Origin: CBDCFT01 sp965216365
Lineage (GTDB): Bacteria; Pseudomonadota; Gammaproteobacteria; Arenicellales; CBDCFT01
Reading direction: 5' to 3'
DNA: 64,000 nucleotides
NCBI GenBank assembly: GCA_965216365.1
Contig: CBDCFT010000081.1
Location: 62,001 to 126,000, forward strand
Every line of letters starts with the position of its first letter. The first letter of the stretch is position 1. Below, in pieces: positions 51,577 through 61,330 of the stretch. The notes under the pieces are model-generated. The model searched no databases. It had not been told where the DNA came from and saw only the letters and a list, made by a program, of their open reading frames with translations. The position numbers and the translations under genes are program-made.

Positions 51577-51918
51577 CTACAAGTCATGCTGGATGTAGAA
51601 AATATTTCCATCCAAATCCTTGATCGTAAATTGTCTGAGTCCCCACGGTTTGTTTTCGATATCCTCAACGATGTTGGCACCCATTTCCACGAGCTTCTTA
51701 TATGTAGCATCTACATCGTCTGCAAAAATCCAATGGATTGCTGGTTCAAACGCGTCACTCCTTTTTCTAAAAAATATCGCAGTCTCCCCATTCGAAACCG
51801 CACCGATCTCGCCCGAATGATTCCATTCAATTTTACAACCCAACACATCTCGATAATATTTCTGTGCAGCTCCCACATTGGCTACAGGTAGTTCAGGTAC
51901 TGGCTGGTTAAGCTTCAT
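51577..51918 (-). CDS. VOC (glyoxalase/bleomycin-resistance-like) protein
   Basis: A 113-residue single-domain protein: PVPELPVANVGAAQKYYRDVLGCKIEW is the first beta-alpha-beta unit, AIHWIFADDVDATYKKLVEMGANIVEDIENKPWGLRQFTIKDLDGNIFYI the second, with the metal-binding E or H positions seen in FTIKDLDGN. Members are dioxygenases, isomerases or binding proteins; role not determinable. Confidence 0.87.
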   Translation of the reverse strand: MKLNQPVPELPVANVGAAQKYYRDVLGCKIEWNHSGEIGAVSNGETAIFFRKRSDAFEPAIHWIFADDVDATYKKLVEMGANIVEDIENKPWGLRQFTIKDLDGNIFYIQHDL

Positions 51919-51948
51919 TGTCAGCTTCTCCTATTAATTACAATAACT

Positions 51949-52070
51949 GTAGCCTGGATGCAGCGAAGCGCAATCCGGAATGTAGTATTCCATCCCAAAT
52001 TTCATATTATTATGATTATGAATCCTAAGTTTGATAATCATTTATCCGGCGCAACGCGTTGCGCCCTCCA
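51949..52070. repeat. intergenic repeat ending in an 18-bp palindrome
   Basis: GTAGCCTGGATGCAGCGAAGCGCAATCCGG type left end and a CCGGCGCAACGCGTTGCGCCCTCC right end, with the perfect palindrome GGCGCAACGCGTTGCGCC at 52048-52065. This left/right end pair resembles a widespread non-coding repeat in proteobacteria. It lies between two minus-strand genes. Confidence 0.6.
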
Positions 52071-52079
52071 AATTAGCAC

Positions 52080-52934
52080 TTATTTCAAATAATTCGCCAA
52101 CTCCGCGGTACGGCGACCGTCTTTTGTCCAGGTGATAGGAAAATAGCTTTCGTCCATTGCGTTGTCGCCCATGCGTCTGTAGCGGCCATAGATTTTTCCG
52201 GTACCTTGTCCGAGATGTTCGGGTACATATTGGGTTTCGGATGACATGCAATGTACCACGAGAGAACGGCGGGCATTTTTACTGCTATTGAAGCCCGAGC
52301 CGTGCCAGGTCCAGCCATGATGAAACGAACCCCCGCCCCGTGGCACAACGATAGGGACGATTTCCGGTGTTTTTCCAATTTTTGCGGCGGCAGCTTCCAT
52401 TTCTTTTCGATAATGTTCCGGCCCATGGAATTCAGTTGCCGGTGGGAAACGACCCCAACGATGCGAGCCTTTGACCACTTCCATGGTGCCGCCTTCTGCC
52501 GTCGTGTCGTCCAACGCGATCCAGCAACTCAATAACTCTTGCGGCGATAACCATTCAAGATAGGAGTTATCCTGATGAAATCCGAGCGGTCGCGCGCCCG
52601 GTGGCTTCCACAACACATTGTCCACCATCACACGCGTACCAGGCCAACCTGCCAGCGTCGCACAAGCACGACCGATGTCTTCGCGTAACACAACATTGGC
52701 AATCACTTTGTCACCTTTCCATCCGTTGCAGATCTGACGAGTAAATTCCGGAGAGTCTCTACCCTCCTGCCAGTTCACTTCATCAGGCAGTATGCCGGTT
52801 GTAAACTCACCGCGAAACATGGGTTCGTAGCGCTTTGCGACTTGTTGCACTGAGTCATCGTCAATTAATTTATCGACAATTAGAAATCCGTCTTCGTTGA
52901 ACTGCGCAATTTGTTCTTTAGCGAGTTTAATCAT
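52080..52934 (-). CDS. phytanoyl-CoA dioxygenase family protein
   Basis: A 284-residue Fe(II)/2-oxoglutarate dioxygenase. The iron motif is H-x-D in PLGFHQDNSYLEWL with the distal His in GGGSFHHGWTWHGSGFN and the 2-oxoglutarate Arg in ARRSLVVHCM. The N terminus EQIAQFNEDGFLIVDKLID is typical of PhyH proteins. The substrate is unknown. It is co-directional with the glutamine-synthetase-like gene 24 bases upstream, so the two may act together. Confidence 0.9.
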   Translation of the reverse strand: MIKLAKEQIAQFNEDGFLIVDKLIDDDSVQQVAKRYEPMFRGEFTTGILPDEVNWQEGRDSPEFTRQICNGWKGDKVIANVVLREDIGRACATLAGWPGTRVMVDNVLWKPPGARPLGFHQDNSYLEWLSPQELLSCWIALDDTTAEGGTMEVVKGSHRWGRFPPATEFHGPEHYRKEMEAAAAKIGKTPEIVPIVVPRGGGSFHHGWTWHGSGFNSSKNARRSLVVHCMSSETQYVPEHLGQGTGKIYGRYRRMGDNAMDESYFPITWTKDGRRTAELANYLK

Positions 52935-52958
52935 TACACTAAATTCTAAATCTGATTC

Positions 52959-54420
52959 TTATGGCAAACAATCCAGATAGGTTTTCACGTCCCAATCGGA
53001 AACCTGGCCACAGAACTTGTTCCATTCATCGCGTTTATACCACTCGTAAATCGCGTACAAATGGCCAGGTAAAGCTGACTTAATAACTTCGTCATTTGCC
53101 AGCGCGTCCAACGCCGCGCCCAGGTTGGTGGGAATACGATCTGCCGCTTCATCCGATCCGGTATCTGTTTTCTCTTCCGGTTCACCAGGATCAATTTTAT
53201 CGCGAAGACCATGGTCGATCGCTTTCAGTAATGCCGCTTGCATCAAATAGGGGTTAACCATTGAATCCGCGATGCGAAATTCAAAGCGCTCGGGACTGGA
53301 AACCCGAATCGCGCTTGAACGATTCTGCAAACCCCAGTTTGCCCGCACCGGCGCCCATAAGACCTTCATCCATCAAACGACGATAGGAATTGACCGTCGA
53401 TGACCCAATCGCGGTGAGTGCATTTAAATGTTTCAACATTCCGCCCAGACAATAGCGCCCGGTATCCGCCGGCATCCAGGTGTGGTCGGGATTCACAAGC
53501 TCATTGGTACCGCCCTGGGTATATGTAAATACATCGTTCATACCTGGCAATGGATCACCCACCAACTGCTGCACTTTATCTTCGCCACCACGCCATAATG
53601 AAACATTGTGATGACAACCGTTTGCAGGCATGGACATATACGGCTTGGACATAAACACCGCAATCAGGCCAAATTCGCGCGCTACTTGAGCGCAAATTTG
53701 ACGGTATGTTGTTAAACGGTCACAAGTGCGCATAGCTATCGTCAAACTTGGAAGTTCAACTCGACCTGGCCCGGCGCGTCTTCGTGATCGCCCTGGATAA
53801 TGTCCAGGCCCATAGCGATGGCAGTAGTCGTAAACCCGCAACCACACTTCAGATAATTGCTCGAACTGATCAATGTGATAAGCATAGGGTTTGGTCGTGC
53901 CTTTGTAAGGCTCGTTATCGTCTCCGGGTTTTAACCACAGCATTTCAGGCTCGCAACCGACACGCAGATGCAAGCCATCGTGATCTTGTTTAAATTGATT
54001 GTGTATGCGACGCAAGTTGCCGCGACAATCGTCATCCAGGAACGCCCCGGGGTTTTCCGCTTCCTCACGATTACGGAATACCGTGCACAATACCCTGCCC
54101 ATGCGTTTGTTCCAGGGCAACTGACAAAACGTTTCCGGATCAGGGATGCTGAGCAATTCGGACGCGTTTGGCGGAAAACCAATCAGCGCGCCGGAACGAT
54201 CGGCAAAAACATTGGTAATACCGCCATACCAGCATTGAATACCATCGCTTGCAACATCCTCCCAATGCCGTGCCGGTACGGCTTTACCCATTATGCGACC
54301 GGTGATGGAAATATATTGGTAATAAACGTAGTCGATGTTTAACTCATCGATCTTTGCCCGCACCTGCTTGATCTGTTCATCCCGGCCTGGGCGGGAGACA
54401 TAGGCCTCAACATCTGTCAT
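52959..54420 (-). CDS. glutamine-synthetase-family enzyme, several frameshifts
   Basis: About 485 residues after repair. N-terminal GS beta-grasp: YYQYISITGRIMGKAVPARHW, ADRSGALIGFPP; catalytic region GCEPEMLWL, then MPANGCHHNVSLW (GS N-x-G-x-H motif), and C-terminal RVSSPERFEFRIADSMVNPYLMQAALLKA (Arg/Glu of the active site). The type resembles gamma-glutamyl amide ligases (PuuA/GlnA-like) rather than housekeeping GlnA. Four apparent extra bases at about 53358, 53737, 53747 and 53817: three of them lie within 80 bases and restore the frame. The true chain there reads AMGLDIIQGDHEDAPGQVEL. Confidence 0.82.
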
Positions 54421-54792
54421 GTATAGTGAACCTCGTAATTTTAATTTTTTCCCGGCTTGACTCGAATTTAATCAGTTCCGGACGGCGCCTAAATTGGCGG
54501 TGCGTAGTTCTTATTGCTTTTACGACGTGGTGTGTAAGGAAATACCCGGGCTATCTTATTCGCACCGCCACGTAAACCATTTTATGAGCTACCCAGGTAT
54601 TGTCAACCAGAATAAATCTTATACGCCGAATCGCATTTCACACACAACAACTGCTCACCTTAGGTTACAACTTGTCGGATGCTTGTACTCAGGGATCAAT
54701 TCCCGTGACAAGACGTTCGCATGCCGTGTTATTCTTTGCACGAGGATTAGCCGGCGTAAAGACACAAAAGTAATCTGGAGAAAAATAATCCA
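54421..54792. other. 372-base gap, no assigned feature
   Basis: Between the divergent GS-like gene and the DUF4255 gene. A TTGACTCGAATTTAATCAG sequence at 54457-54475 superficially resembles an Fnr box but the spacing is wrong. No RNA gene, hairpin or convincing frame was found. It presumably holds the two divergent promoters. Confidence 0.4.
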
Positions 54793-55320
54793 ATGCCTGT
54801 TCTATTGAATGCAACAACAAAAACGCTGGTCGATTTTCTCGGCGAACACTTAAGCAATGACACGGCAGTTGGAGCCAGATTTCAATCCGGTGAACTGGTC
54901 GCATCACCGGAAACGCCCCAGGCTATGCGCGGTCGTCAACAAGGTATTTCGGTATGGCTTTACAGGGTCAATCCCAGCACGCAAACACGTCGCTCGCCGA
55001 CGCTGGTGTCGGGCAATATCGCATCAACCATGTTGGCTATACACTATCTGATTACACCTATTGTCGAGCATGATACAAGCGGTAACGGTCCAATTCTTGA
55101 ACAACATCTGTTAAGTTCAGTCATGCAGGCGCTGCATGGAAATCAGGTTATCGTCGGGGAGCAGCTGCGCGGTGAACTCCAGGGGAAAAGTGCGGGTGTT
55201 TCGATTCGGCAAGAGCCGTTAACTTTGGATGAATTAAGCCGTGTCTGGCATAACCTCGACACGCCGTTCACCCTGTCCGCATCTTACGAAGTAAATCTTG
55301 TACCAATAAATAACACATAG
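54793..55320 (+). CDS. DUF4255 family protein (Pvc16-like)
   Basis: A 175-residue protein: MRGRQQGISVWLYRVNPSTQTRRSPTL is the DUF4255 core, with STMLAIHYLITPI and EQHLLSSVMQALHGNQVI following. DUF4255 proteins form the cap/terminator (Pvc16-type) of contractile injection particles, where they occur with sheath, tube and baseplate genes. None of these is nearby, so this is an orphan here. Start ATG at 54793. Confidence 0.82.
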   Translation: MPVLLNATTKTLVDFLGEHLSNDTAVGARFQSGELVASPETPQAMRGRQQGISVWLYRVNPSTQTRRSPTLVSGNIASTMLAIHYLITPIVEHDTSGNGPILEQHLLSSVMQALHGNQVIVGEQLRGELQGKSAGVSIRQEPLTLDELSRVWHNLDTPFTLSASYEVNLVPINNT

Positions 55321-55443
55321 TTGGCATTCATCGCCAGGTAACGCGCCGCACAGGCTGTGTTTAATACGACAACCAGGCGCGACATCGCATAACCGATTGC
55401 GCGATAATCGGGACTACAACGTTTCATACAGGAATACGCTTTC

Positions 55444-56259
55444 ATGTCCGTTTCTAACAAAACCAAAAAAGTCACACTCAACACCTTAAGTGAACTGAAA
55501 AAGGCAGGTGAAAAATTCGCCAGCCTCACCGCCTATGACTATTGCGAAGCATTCGCACAAAGCAGTAACGGCGTGGAAGTGATTTTAATCGGCGATTCTC
55601 TCGGCATGGTCATACAAGGCCATGACAGCAGTCTGCCAGTAACCATTGAAGACGTCGCCTATCACGTGCGTTGTGTGCGGCGCGGCAATCAAGGCGCCCT
55701 ATTGATGGCGGATCTTCCGTTTATGAGTTATTACTCGGAAATGAAAACCCTGGAAAACGCCGCCGTGCTCATGCGCGATGGCGCGCACATGGTAAAGCTC
55801 GAGGGTGGCGCATGGTTGGCGGAGTCGACGCGTTTGTTGTCCGAGCGCGGTATCCCCGTTTGCGCGCACATGGGATTAACGCCGCAATCCGTTAATCATT
55901 TGGGTGGCTATCGGGTACAAGGCCGTGACCCGGAAAAGGCCCAGACAATGATTGATGAGGCACTGATTCTACAAGACGCCGGCGCCAGCATTATTTTACT
56001 GGAGTGTATTCCCGTCGAACTCGGTCAACGCATCACTGAAAAACTGGATGTTCCTGTTATCGGCATTGGCGCAGGCCCGCATACCGACGGCCAGATCATG
56101 GTGATTCAAGACATGTTGGGAATGTACCCGAGTAAACCGGCGAAATTTGTAAAAAACTTTTTAACCGACAGCGATGACGGAATTCAAGGCGCGATTCGCG
56201 CTTATGTTAAAGCCGTGAAAGACGGCTCCTTCCCGGCACCGGAGCATTGTTATACATGA
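55444..56259 (+). CDS. panB: 3-methyl-2-oxobutanoate hydroxymethyltransferase
   Basis: A 271-residue pantothenate-pathway enzyme forming ketopantoate from 2-oxoisovalerate and methylene-tetrahydrofolate. Motifs: SLTAYDYCEAFAQ, LIGDSLGMVIQGHDSSLPV (Mg-binding Asp), MADLPFMSYY, MVKLEGG, GIPVCAHMGLTPQSVN and VIGIGAGPHTDGQIMV. The length is normal and the frame intact. No panC or panD is adjacent. Confidence 0.95.
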   Translation: MSVSNKTKKVTLNTLSELKKAGEKFASLTAYDYCEAFAQSSNGVEVILIGDSLGMVIQGHDSSLPVTIEDVAYHVRCVRRGNQGALLMADLPFMSYYSEMKTLENAAVLMRDGAHMVKLEGGAWLAESTRLLSERGIPVCAHMGLTPQSVNHLGGYRVQGRDPEKAQTMIDEALILQDAGASIILLECIPVELGQRITEKLDVPVIGIGAGPHTDGQIMVIQDMLGMYPSKPAKFVKNFLTDSDDGIQGAIRAYVKAVKDGSFPAPEHCYT

Positions 56260-56271
56260 TTAGTTATTAAA

Positions 56272-56339
56272 TGTAGGAGCGAGCTTGCTCGCGAATAGAT
56301 TTTGTTATGGCCTTATTCGCCAGCAAGCTGGCTCCTACA
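56272..56339. repeat. REP-type palindromic repeat
   Basis: Left arm TGTAGGAGCGAGCTTGCTCGCGAA and right arm TTCGCCAGCAAGCTGGCTCCTACA, separated by about 20 bases; each arm has an internal hairpin (GCGAGCTTGCTCGC; GCCAGCAAGCTGGC) and the two arms pair. It lies between convergent panB and ridA-like genes and can form a terminator-like structure. The right arm reads into the stop codon of the RidA gene. Confidence 0.85.
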
Positions 56340-56739
56340 CGTCTTTAGTGTGCCTCACCAACAAATCAATTTCCACCAAAGCGTCACGGGCCAGCGCCGT
56401 AACACCGATACAGGTTCGTGCGGGTAGCCGATCAGCAGGAAAATAAGATGCGTAGGTTTCATTCATCGCCGCATAGTCGCGTTTGAATTTGGTTAAATAA
56501 ACACGCGCCTGGACAACATGCTCCAAGCTTAATGCCAACCCTTTAAGAACGATAATCAAGTTGTCCATCACACGTTTAGTTTGATTAACAATACCTTGCG
56601 GCAGAGGTTTGTCATCGTCATCGGGATATGTCGGCATTTGCCCGGTAACCAATATCCAACCGTCCGTTTCCACTGCATGACTGAATGGCGCAACCGGTGT
56701 CGGCGCGGCATCGATCATGTGAAATACAGGTGTCGTCAT
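56335..56739 (-). CDS. RidA-family protein (YjgF/YER057c/UK114)
   Basis: A 134-residue protein: AAPTPVAPFSHAVETDGWILVTGQMP at the N terminus, QTKRVMDNLIIVLKGLALSLEHVVQARVYLTKFKRDYAAMNETY, and PARTCIGVTALARDALVEIDL with the conserved Arg and Glu of the imine-binding pocket. RidA proteins hydrolyse reactive enamines/imines. Its last five bases overlap the REP repeat, which supplies the TAG stop. Confidence 0.92.
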   Translation of the reverse strand: MTTPVFHMIDAAPTPVAPFSHAVETDGWILVTGQMPTYPDDDDKPLPQGIVNQTKRVMDNLIIVLKGLALSLEHVVQARVYLTKFKRDYAAMNETYASYFPADRLPARTCIGVTALARDALVEIDLLVRHTKDV

Positions 56740-56760
56740 TGATACTTGGCCGGTGCGAAC

Positions 56761-58561
56761 CTAATCGCTAACGGCGCGCACGCGAACATACGAACCCGGT
56801 GCATCTTCCAGCACTTTGAGCTTGCCTTTTCCGGGAACACGCGCATTGATTGAGGTACCGCTGTACTTGGCTACCCATCTATCCCAATCCACCCACCAGG
56901 ATCCGGCTTGCTCGCTCGCGCTTTCCAACCATGCCGTCGCGTCGCCCACCGTTGCGGGCTTCTTGGTATTGGTCCAGTAACCGTATTTATTGGATGCGGG
57001 CGGATTCACCACACCAGCGATATGACCTGACCCGCCGAGTACGAAACGCACCGGACCAGATAGACATTTCGCACCAATGAATGTCGATCGCCAGGGTGCG
57101 ATGTGATCTTCGCGCGTGGATAGAAAATAACTCGGTGTTTTTATCGCACTCACATCGATGGGAACACCATCGAGCACCAATCCACCCGGCTGCACCAGCT
57201 TATTATCCATATACATCTCGCGCAGGTAATAGCTGTGCATTGTTGCCGGCATACGCGTGGAATCCGAATTCCAATATAACAGATCGAACGCCAATGGCTC
57301 CTTGCCCATCAAGTAATTGTTAATCACGAACGACCAGATCAAATCGTTAGCGCGCAACATGTTAAATGTCGTTGCCATGCTCGATCCCTCGAGATAGCCC
57401 TTTTCTTCCATTTGTTTTTCCAGACCGGCGATCTGCGCTTCATCGATAAAAACACCGAGTTCACCCGGCTCGGAAAAATCGATCATGCTAGTAAAAAAGG
57501 TCGCACTTTTTATGCGTTTTTGGTTTTTCGCGGCGAGATACGCCAGCATGGCTGCGAGCAGTGTGCCACCCAGACAATAGCCGATAACGTTGCATTCTTT
57601 TTCACCGATCGCCGCTTCAATGGCATCCAAGGCAGTCAACGGTCCTTCCAACATGTAGTCTTCGAAGCTCTTTTCAGACAATTCCGCATCGGGATTAACC
57701 CATGAAATGACAAACACGGTATGACCCTGATCGACTGCCCACTTGATAAACGAGTTTTTCGGGCGCAGGTCAAGAATGTAAAACTTGTTAATCCAAGGCG
57801 GAATGATTAACAAAGGGGTTTTATGCACTTTGTCGGTAGTGGGTGTATATTGCAGCAACTGCATCATCTCATTTTGAATACACCACCTTGCCGGGTGTCG
57901 TGGCAACATTTACACCCAATTCAAACGCATCCGTGTCCGTCATCTTGACCTGCAACTTGCCCTTGCCGCGCTCCATGTCATCCAACATATTGTGAAATCC
58001 ATTCACCAGATTTTCACCGTGGGTATCGATAGTTTCACGCAACACTTCCGGATTGGTTGCGGCAAAGTTGGTCGGCGACAGAGCATCGATAAATTGACGA
58101 GTATAAAAACTCACCTTCTGTGCAGACTGCTCGTCAAGCCCGTTAGTGGATTCCAACGAAGTTAAAATATAACGTGAGGCGAGCAAATACGATTGCTTGA
58201 TATAATCAAAAACCGCATTGTCCTGCCAGGCATCGCTTTTAAATCGCCGATCGTCACTCGCCGGTTCGATGACGGACCCCGTTTTGACTCCAAGCATCTG
58301 TTGCGTAGCGTTATGCCACAACTTCATGGAATCCTGCCAAAACTGCAATTGCGCCTGGGTTATCGCAACCGGATCTAATTTCATTTCGGACATGGCTTTA
58401 GAGAAGGTCTCGACCAAACCCAGTGGATCGAGATTCACGTTCCCATTGCCGCCTTGATGTTCAAGAAACTCCTTGGCCATGCGTTGCGTGCGCTCGGCGA
58501 CACCGGCCATGGTTTTGGTTAGTTCATTCAAGTCGTTAACCGCTTTGTTTGTATCAGTCAT
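56761..58561 (-). CDS. phaC: class I poly(3-hydroxyalkanoate) synthase, frameshifted
   Basis: About 600 residues when joined. N-terminal PhaC_N part (58561 downward: FLEHQGGNGNVNLDPLGLVETFSKAM, FYTRQFIDALSPTNFAATNPEVLRETI, GVNVATTPGKVV) and C-terminal alpha/beta-hydrolase part with the lipase-like box IGYCLGGTLL (catalytic Cys), WNSDSTRMPA, REDHIAPW (Asp) and LGGSGHIAGVVNPP (His), ending APGSYVRVRAVSD. One extra base near 57879 breaks the frame between VV and QNEMMQLLQY. It polymerises hydroxyacyl-CoA into storage granules. Confidence 0.88.
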
Positions 58562-58643
58562 AAGGATGATTTGTTATGTTGCAGTGCAACATAATTTACC
58601 TGAATTGACGTTATAAAACAATCAGTTTGGTCACAAAAAACGC

Positions 58644-59091
58644 CTAAACCAGCACCGTTTGTGGCTCACGGCGCGGCACTTTGAGCAAGGCCTGTCCTTC
58701 AATCACCCGCTTTTCGCCCACATTGCAGGTAGTTTCCATTATTACCCGGCTCTTATCCGGTAGTAATTCACACACGGTCACACGGGCAAATACCGTATCG
58801 CCCGCCCGAACCGGGGCAAGAAATCTCAAGTGTTTGACTCATATACATGCATCCCGGGCAAGGCAGTTTTGTCCCCACCAGTGTCGAAATCAGGCTGGCG
58901 GTCAGCAAGCCGTGGGCGACCCGGCCGCCGAATGCGGTGGTTTGTGCGAACTCCTCGTCTAAATGCACGGGATTGGTGTCCCCCGAAACACCGCCAAACA
59001 AAAGTATGTCCGCGTCAGTGATTGTTTTACTGAACACAGCAGTCATGCTGGTATGCAAATCTTCAAAATAATAGCCATGCAGTTCATCCAT
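58644..59091 (-). CDS. MaoC-family (R)-enoyl-CoA hydratase, frameshifted
   Basis: About 148 residues after repair. First part: MDELHGYYFEDLHTSMTAVF, DADILLFGGVSGDTNPVHLDEEFA (catalytic Asp and His of the hotdog hydratase) and GRVAHGLLTASLISTLVGTKLPCPG; second part from MRFLAPVRAGDTVFARVTV to VPRREPQTVLV. One extra base near 58828 splits the frames. PhaJ-like enzymes supply (R)-3-hydroxyacyl-CoA for PHA; the gene lies 82 bases upstream of phaC in the same direction, which supports that role. Confidence 0.85.
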
Positions 59092-59179
59092 TCGGTAACT
59101 CCGCTAAAGAATCGATTGGCAGTGCCTGACGACACCCATTAAAATCATTAAACCCTGAGCGATTATACGAAAATAAACC

Positions 59180-60827
59180 TTGATGACATCGACTAGCAAC
59201 GATCATCCATTTAACGACGGATTGGACAAGTGTGCGGCTAACTACGTGCCGCTGTCACCTGTTTCCTTCCTCGTGCGTGCGGCGCGTGTGTTTCCAGACC
59301 GAACTTCAGTAATCCACGGAAAGCTGCGCTACAGTTGGAAAGAAACTTATACGCGTTGCCGGCAACTCGCTTCAGCTTTAGCCCATAATGGTATTGGCAA
59401 AGGCGACACCGTTGCCGTGATGGCGCCTAACGTTCCCGCTATTTACGAAGCGCACTTTGGCGTACCCATGTGTGGCGCTGTTCTAAATACGATAAACACA
59501 CGCCTGGATGCGGACACCGTCGCATTTATTCTGCAACACGGCGAAGCCAAAGTGTTGTTGACCGATACCGAATTCGCAAACGTAATCGAACCCGCATTAG
59601 CCCGGCTAGAGAATAAACCCGTGGTTATCGATATTACCGATGCCGCGATACCCAATGGTCCTTGCCTGGGTGAAACCGACTATGAATCGTTCATCGCAAA
59701 TGGCGATCCGGATTTTGCATGGGAAACAACCACGAATGAATGGGACGCCATCTCGCTCAACTACACATCCGGCACTACAGGCAATCCAAAAGGCGTGGTC
59801 TACCACCATCGCGGCGCCTATCTGAATGCCATGAGTAACGCTATCGGCTGGGGCATGCAGCGACACCCCGTGTATTTGTGGACACTACCCATGTTTCATT
59901 GCAACGGCTGGTGTTTCCCCTGGACCCTGGCCGCCGTGGTCGGCACCAGTGTTTGTTTGCGTAAAGTGGAGGCCGGTGCGATTTTTAATGCTATCGCCGA
60001 CCAGAGGGCGTAACGCATTTTTGTGGCGCGCCGATCGTGCTTAACTTTGTCATTAACGCAAAACCGGAAGAACGACGGGAATTCAATCATACCGTTGAAG
60101 TAATGACTGCAGCAGCGCCGCCTCCGGCCTCAGTGCTCGCTGCGATGGAGGAAAACGGTTTTCACATGACACATGTTTACGGTTTAACCGAAACTTATGG
60201 TCCGGCCGTTATTTGCGAATGGCACGACGAATGGGATGAACTGCCGCGCGATGAAAAATCCGCGAAAAAATCCCGCCAAGGTGTGCCCCTATCACGTGCT
60301 GGAAGATTTGACGGTCATGGATCCGGAAAACATGCAGATTCAACCAGCCAATGGTGAAAGCATGGGCGAAGTCATGTTTCGCGGCAATATCGTTATGAAA
60401 GGTTATTTAAAAAATCCGCAGGCCACACAAGAAGCGTTCGCCGGCGGCTGGTTTCATTCCGGCGATCTCGGTGTGTTGCACGACGATCAATACATACAAC
60501 TCAAAGACCGCTCCAAGGATATTATTATTTCCGGCGGAGAGAATATCTCATCTATCGAAGTCGAAGACGTTTTGTATCGTCACCCGGAGATTTTGGAAGC
60601 CGCGGTGGTGGCGCGCCCGGACGAGAAATGGGGCGAAACACCTTGCGCCTTTGTCACTTTTAAAAGACAGTGACGGTAACGTGAGCGAACAGGATATTAT
60701 CGAGTTCTGCCGGGAAAACATGGCGCGTTTCAAAGCGCCAAAGACAGTCATTTTCGGTCCGCTGCCTAAAACCTCAACCGGCAAGGTGCAGAAATTCAAG
60801 CTACGCGAGACTGCAAACGACTTATAG
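59180..60827 (+). CDS. AMP-dependent acyl-CoA synthetase (medium/long-chain), three frameshifts
   Basis: About 549 residues in four frames. ATP motif YTSGTTGNPKGVVYHHRG, VYLWTLPMFHCNGWCFPW, APIVLNFVINAKPEERREF, MTHVYGLTETYGPAVI, WFHSGDLGVLHDDQYIQLKDRSKDIIISGGENISSIEVE and the catalytic Lys in PKTSTGKVQKFKLRE. Breaks: near 60019 (one base missing), at the CCCC run near 60278-60281 (one extra) and at the AAAA run near 60661-60664 (one extra). Close to AlkK/acyl-CoA synthetases for medium-chain acids. Divergent from maoC; would feed the PHA route. Confidence 0.85.
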
Positions 60828-60838
60828 AAAGTTTAAAG

Positions 60839-60927
60839 AACTAACGCCATTTAACCGGATGGACGAGATAGGCCTCCGATATCCCCTTTAACGAAACCAA
60901 ACGCGGTTCGCCTAAGCGTAAATCTCC
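60839..60927 (-). pseudogene. remnant of a second FHA-cyclase 3' end
   Basis: These 89 bases match 62123-62211, the 3' end of the FHA-adenylate cyclase gene, at about 90 percent. Read leftward they encode LRLGEPRLVSLKGISEAYLV and end in HPVKWR plus stop, as in the intact gene. The differences are mostly silent. Nothing cyclase-like continues upstream of 60928, so this is a truncated copy created by a duplication. Confidence 0.75.
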
Positions 60928-61330
60928 CCGTCTCATTAAAACGTGGTCTGTTCAGAATGGCGTGTTACTTAACTGAGTTTTTTCGTTATTGGAGGGTTGA
61001 CTTACAAATCGCCCAATTCTTCATGTGCCGCAATTCTTCCTCTATTCCGATCTGGAGCAGAATAGCTTAAATGCATGACCCCGTTGATTTGGTTTTTTAG
61101 TCAGACATTTACTAACTCTCGTTTGACGATATGCAGTTCGAATTAATCCCATGGTGTATTTGATTCATGAGAAATAAAAGGGGAATAAACAGGCGCATTG
61201 GGTACAAGTCGTTTGCTCTCATCGAAATCAGTATCCCGGTTAAAAGGTGTGGCCCTTCGGTTTTTCGAGATTATCGAGCGCATCGCGCCATTGATTCGAT
61301 GTACCGATCAATGCTCGCTGAGACCGCTCG
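60928..61330. other. 403-base gap, no assigned gene
   Basis: Lies between the cyclase remnant and the quinone-reductase gene. A frame on the plus strand at 61167-61370 has no recognisable motif and runs antisense into the reductase gene; I do not call it. No hairpins of note were seen. Confidence 0.4.

Noticed and set aside
54457..54475. TTGACTCGAATTTAATCAG as another Fnr/Dnr box
   Set aside because: The half-sites are separated by nine bases instead of four, so it does not fit the TTGAY-N4-RTCAA geometry.
57869..58561. A separate PhaE subunit upstream of phaC (class III synthase)
   Set aside because: The sequence is the N-terminal part of a class I PhaC (ending VATTPGKVV), and it joins the C-terminal part across a single extra base.
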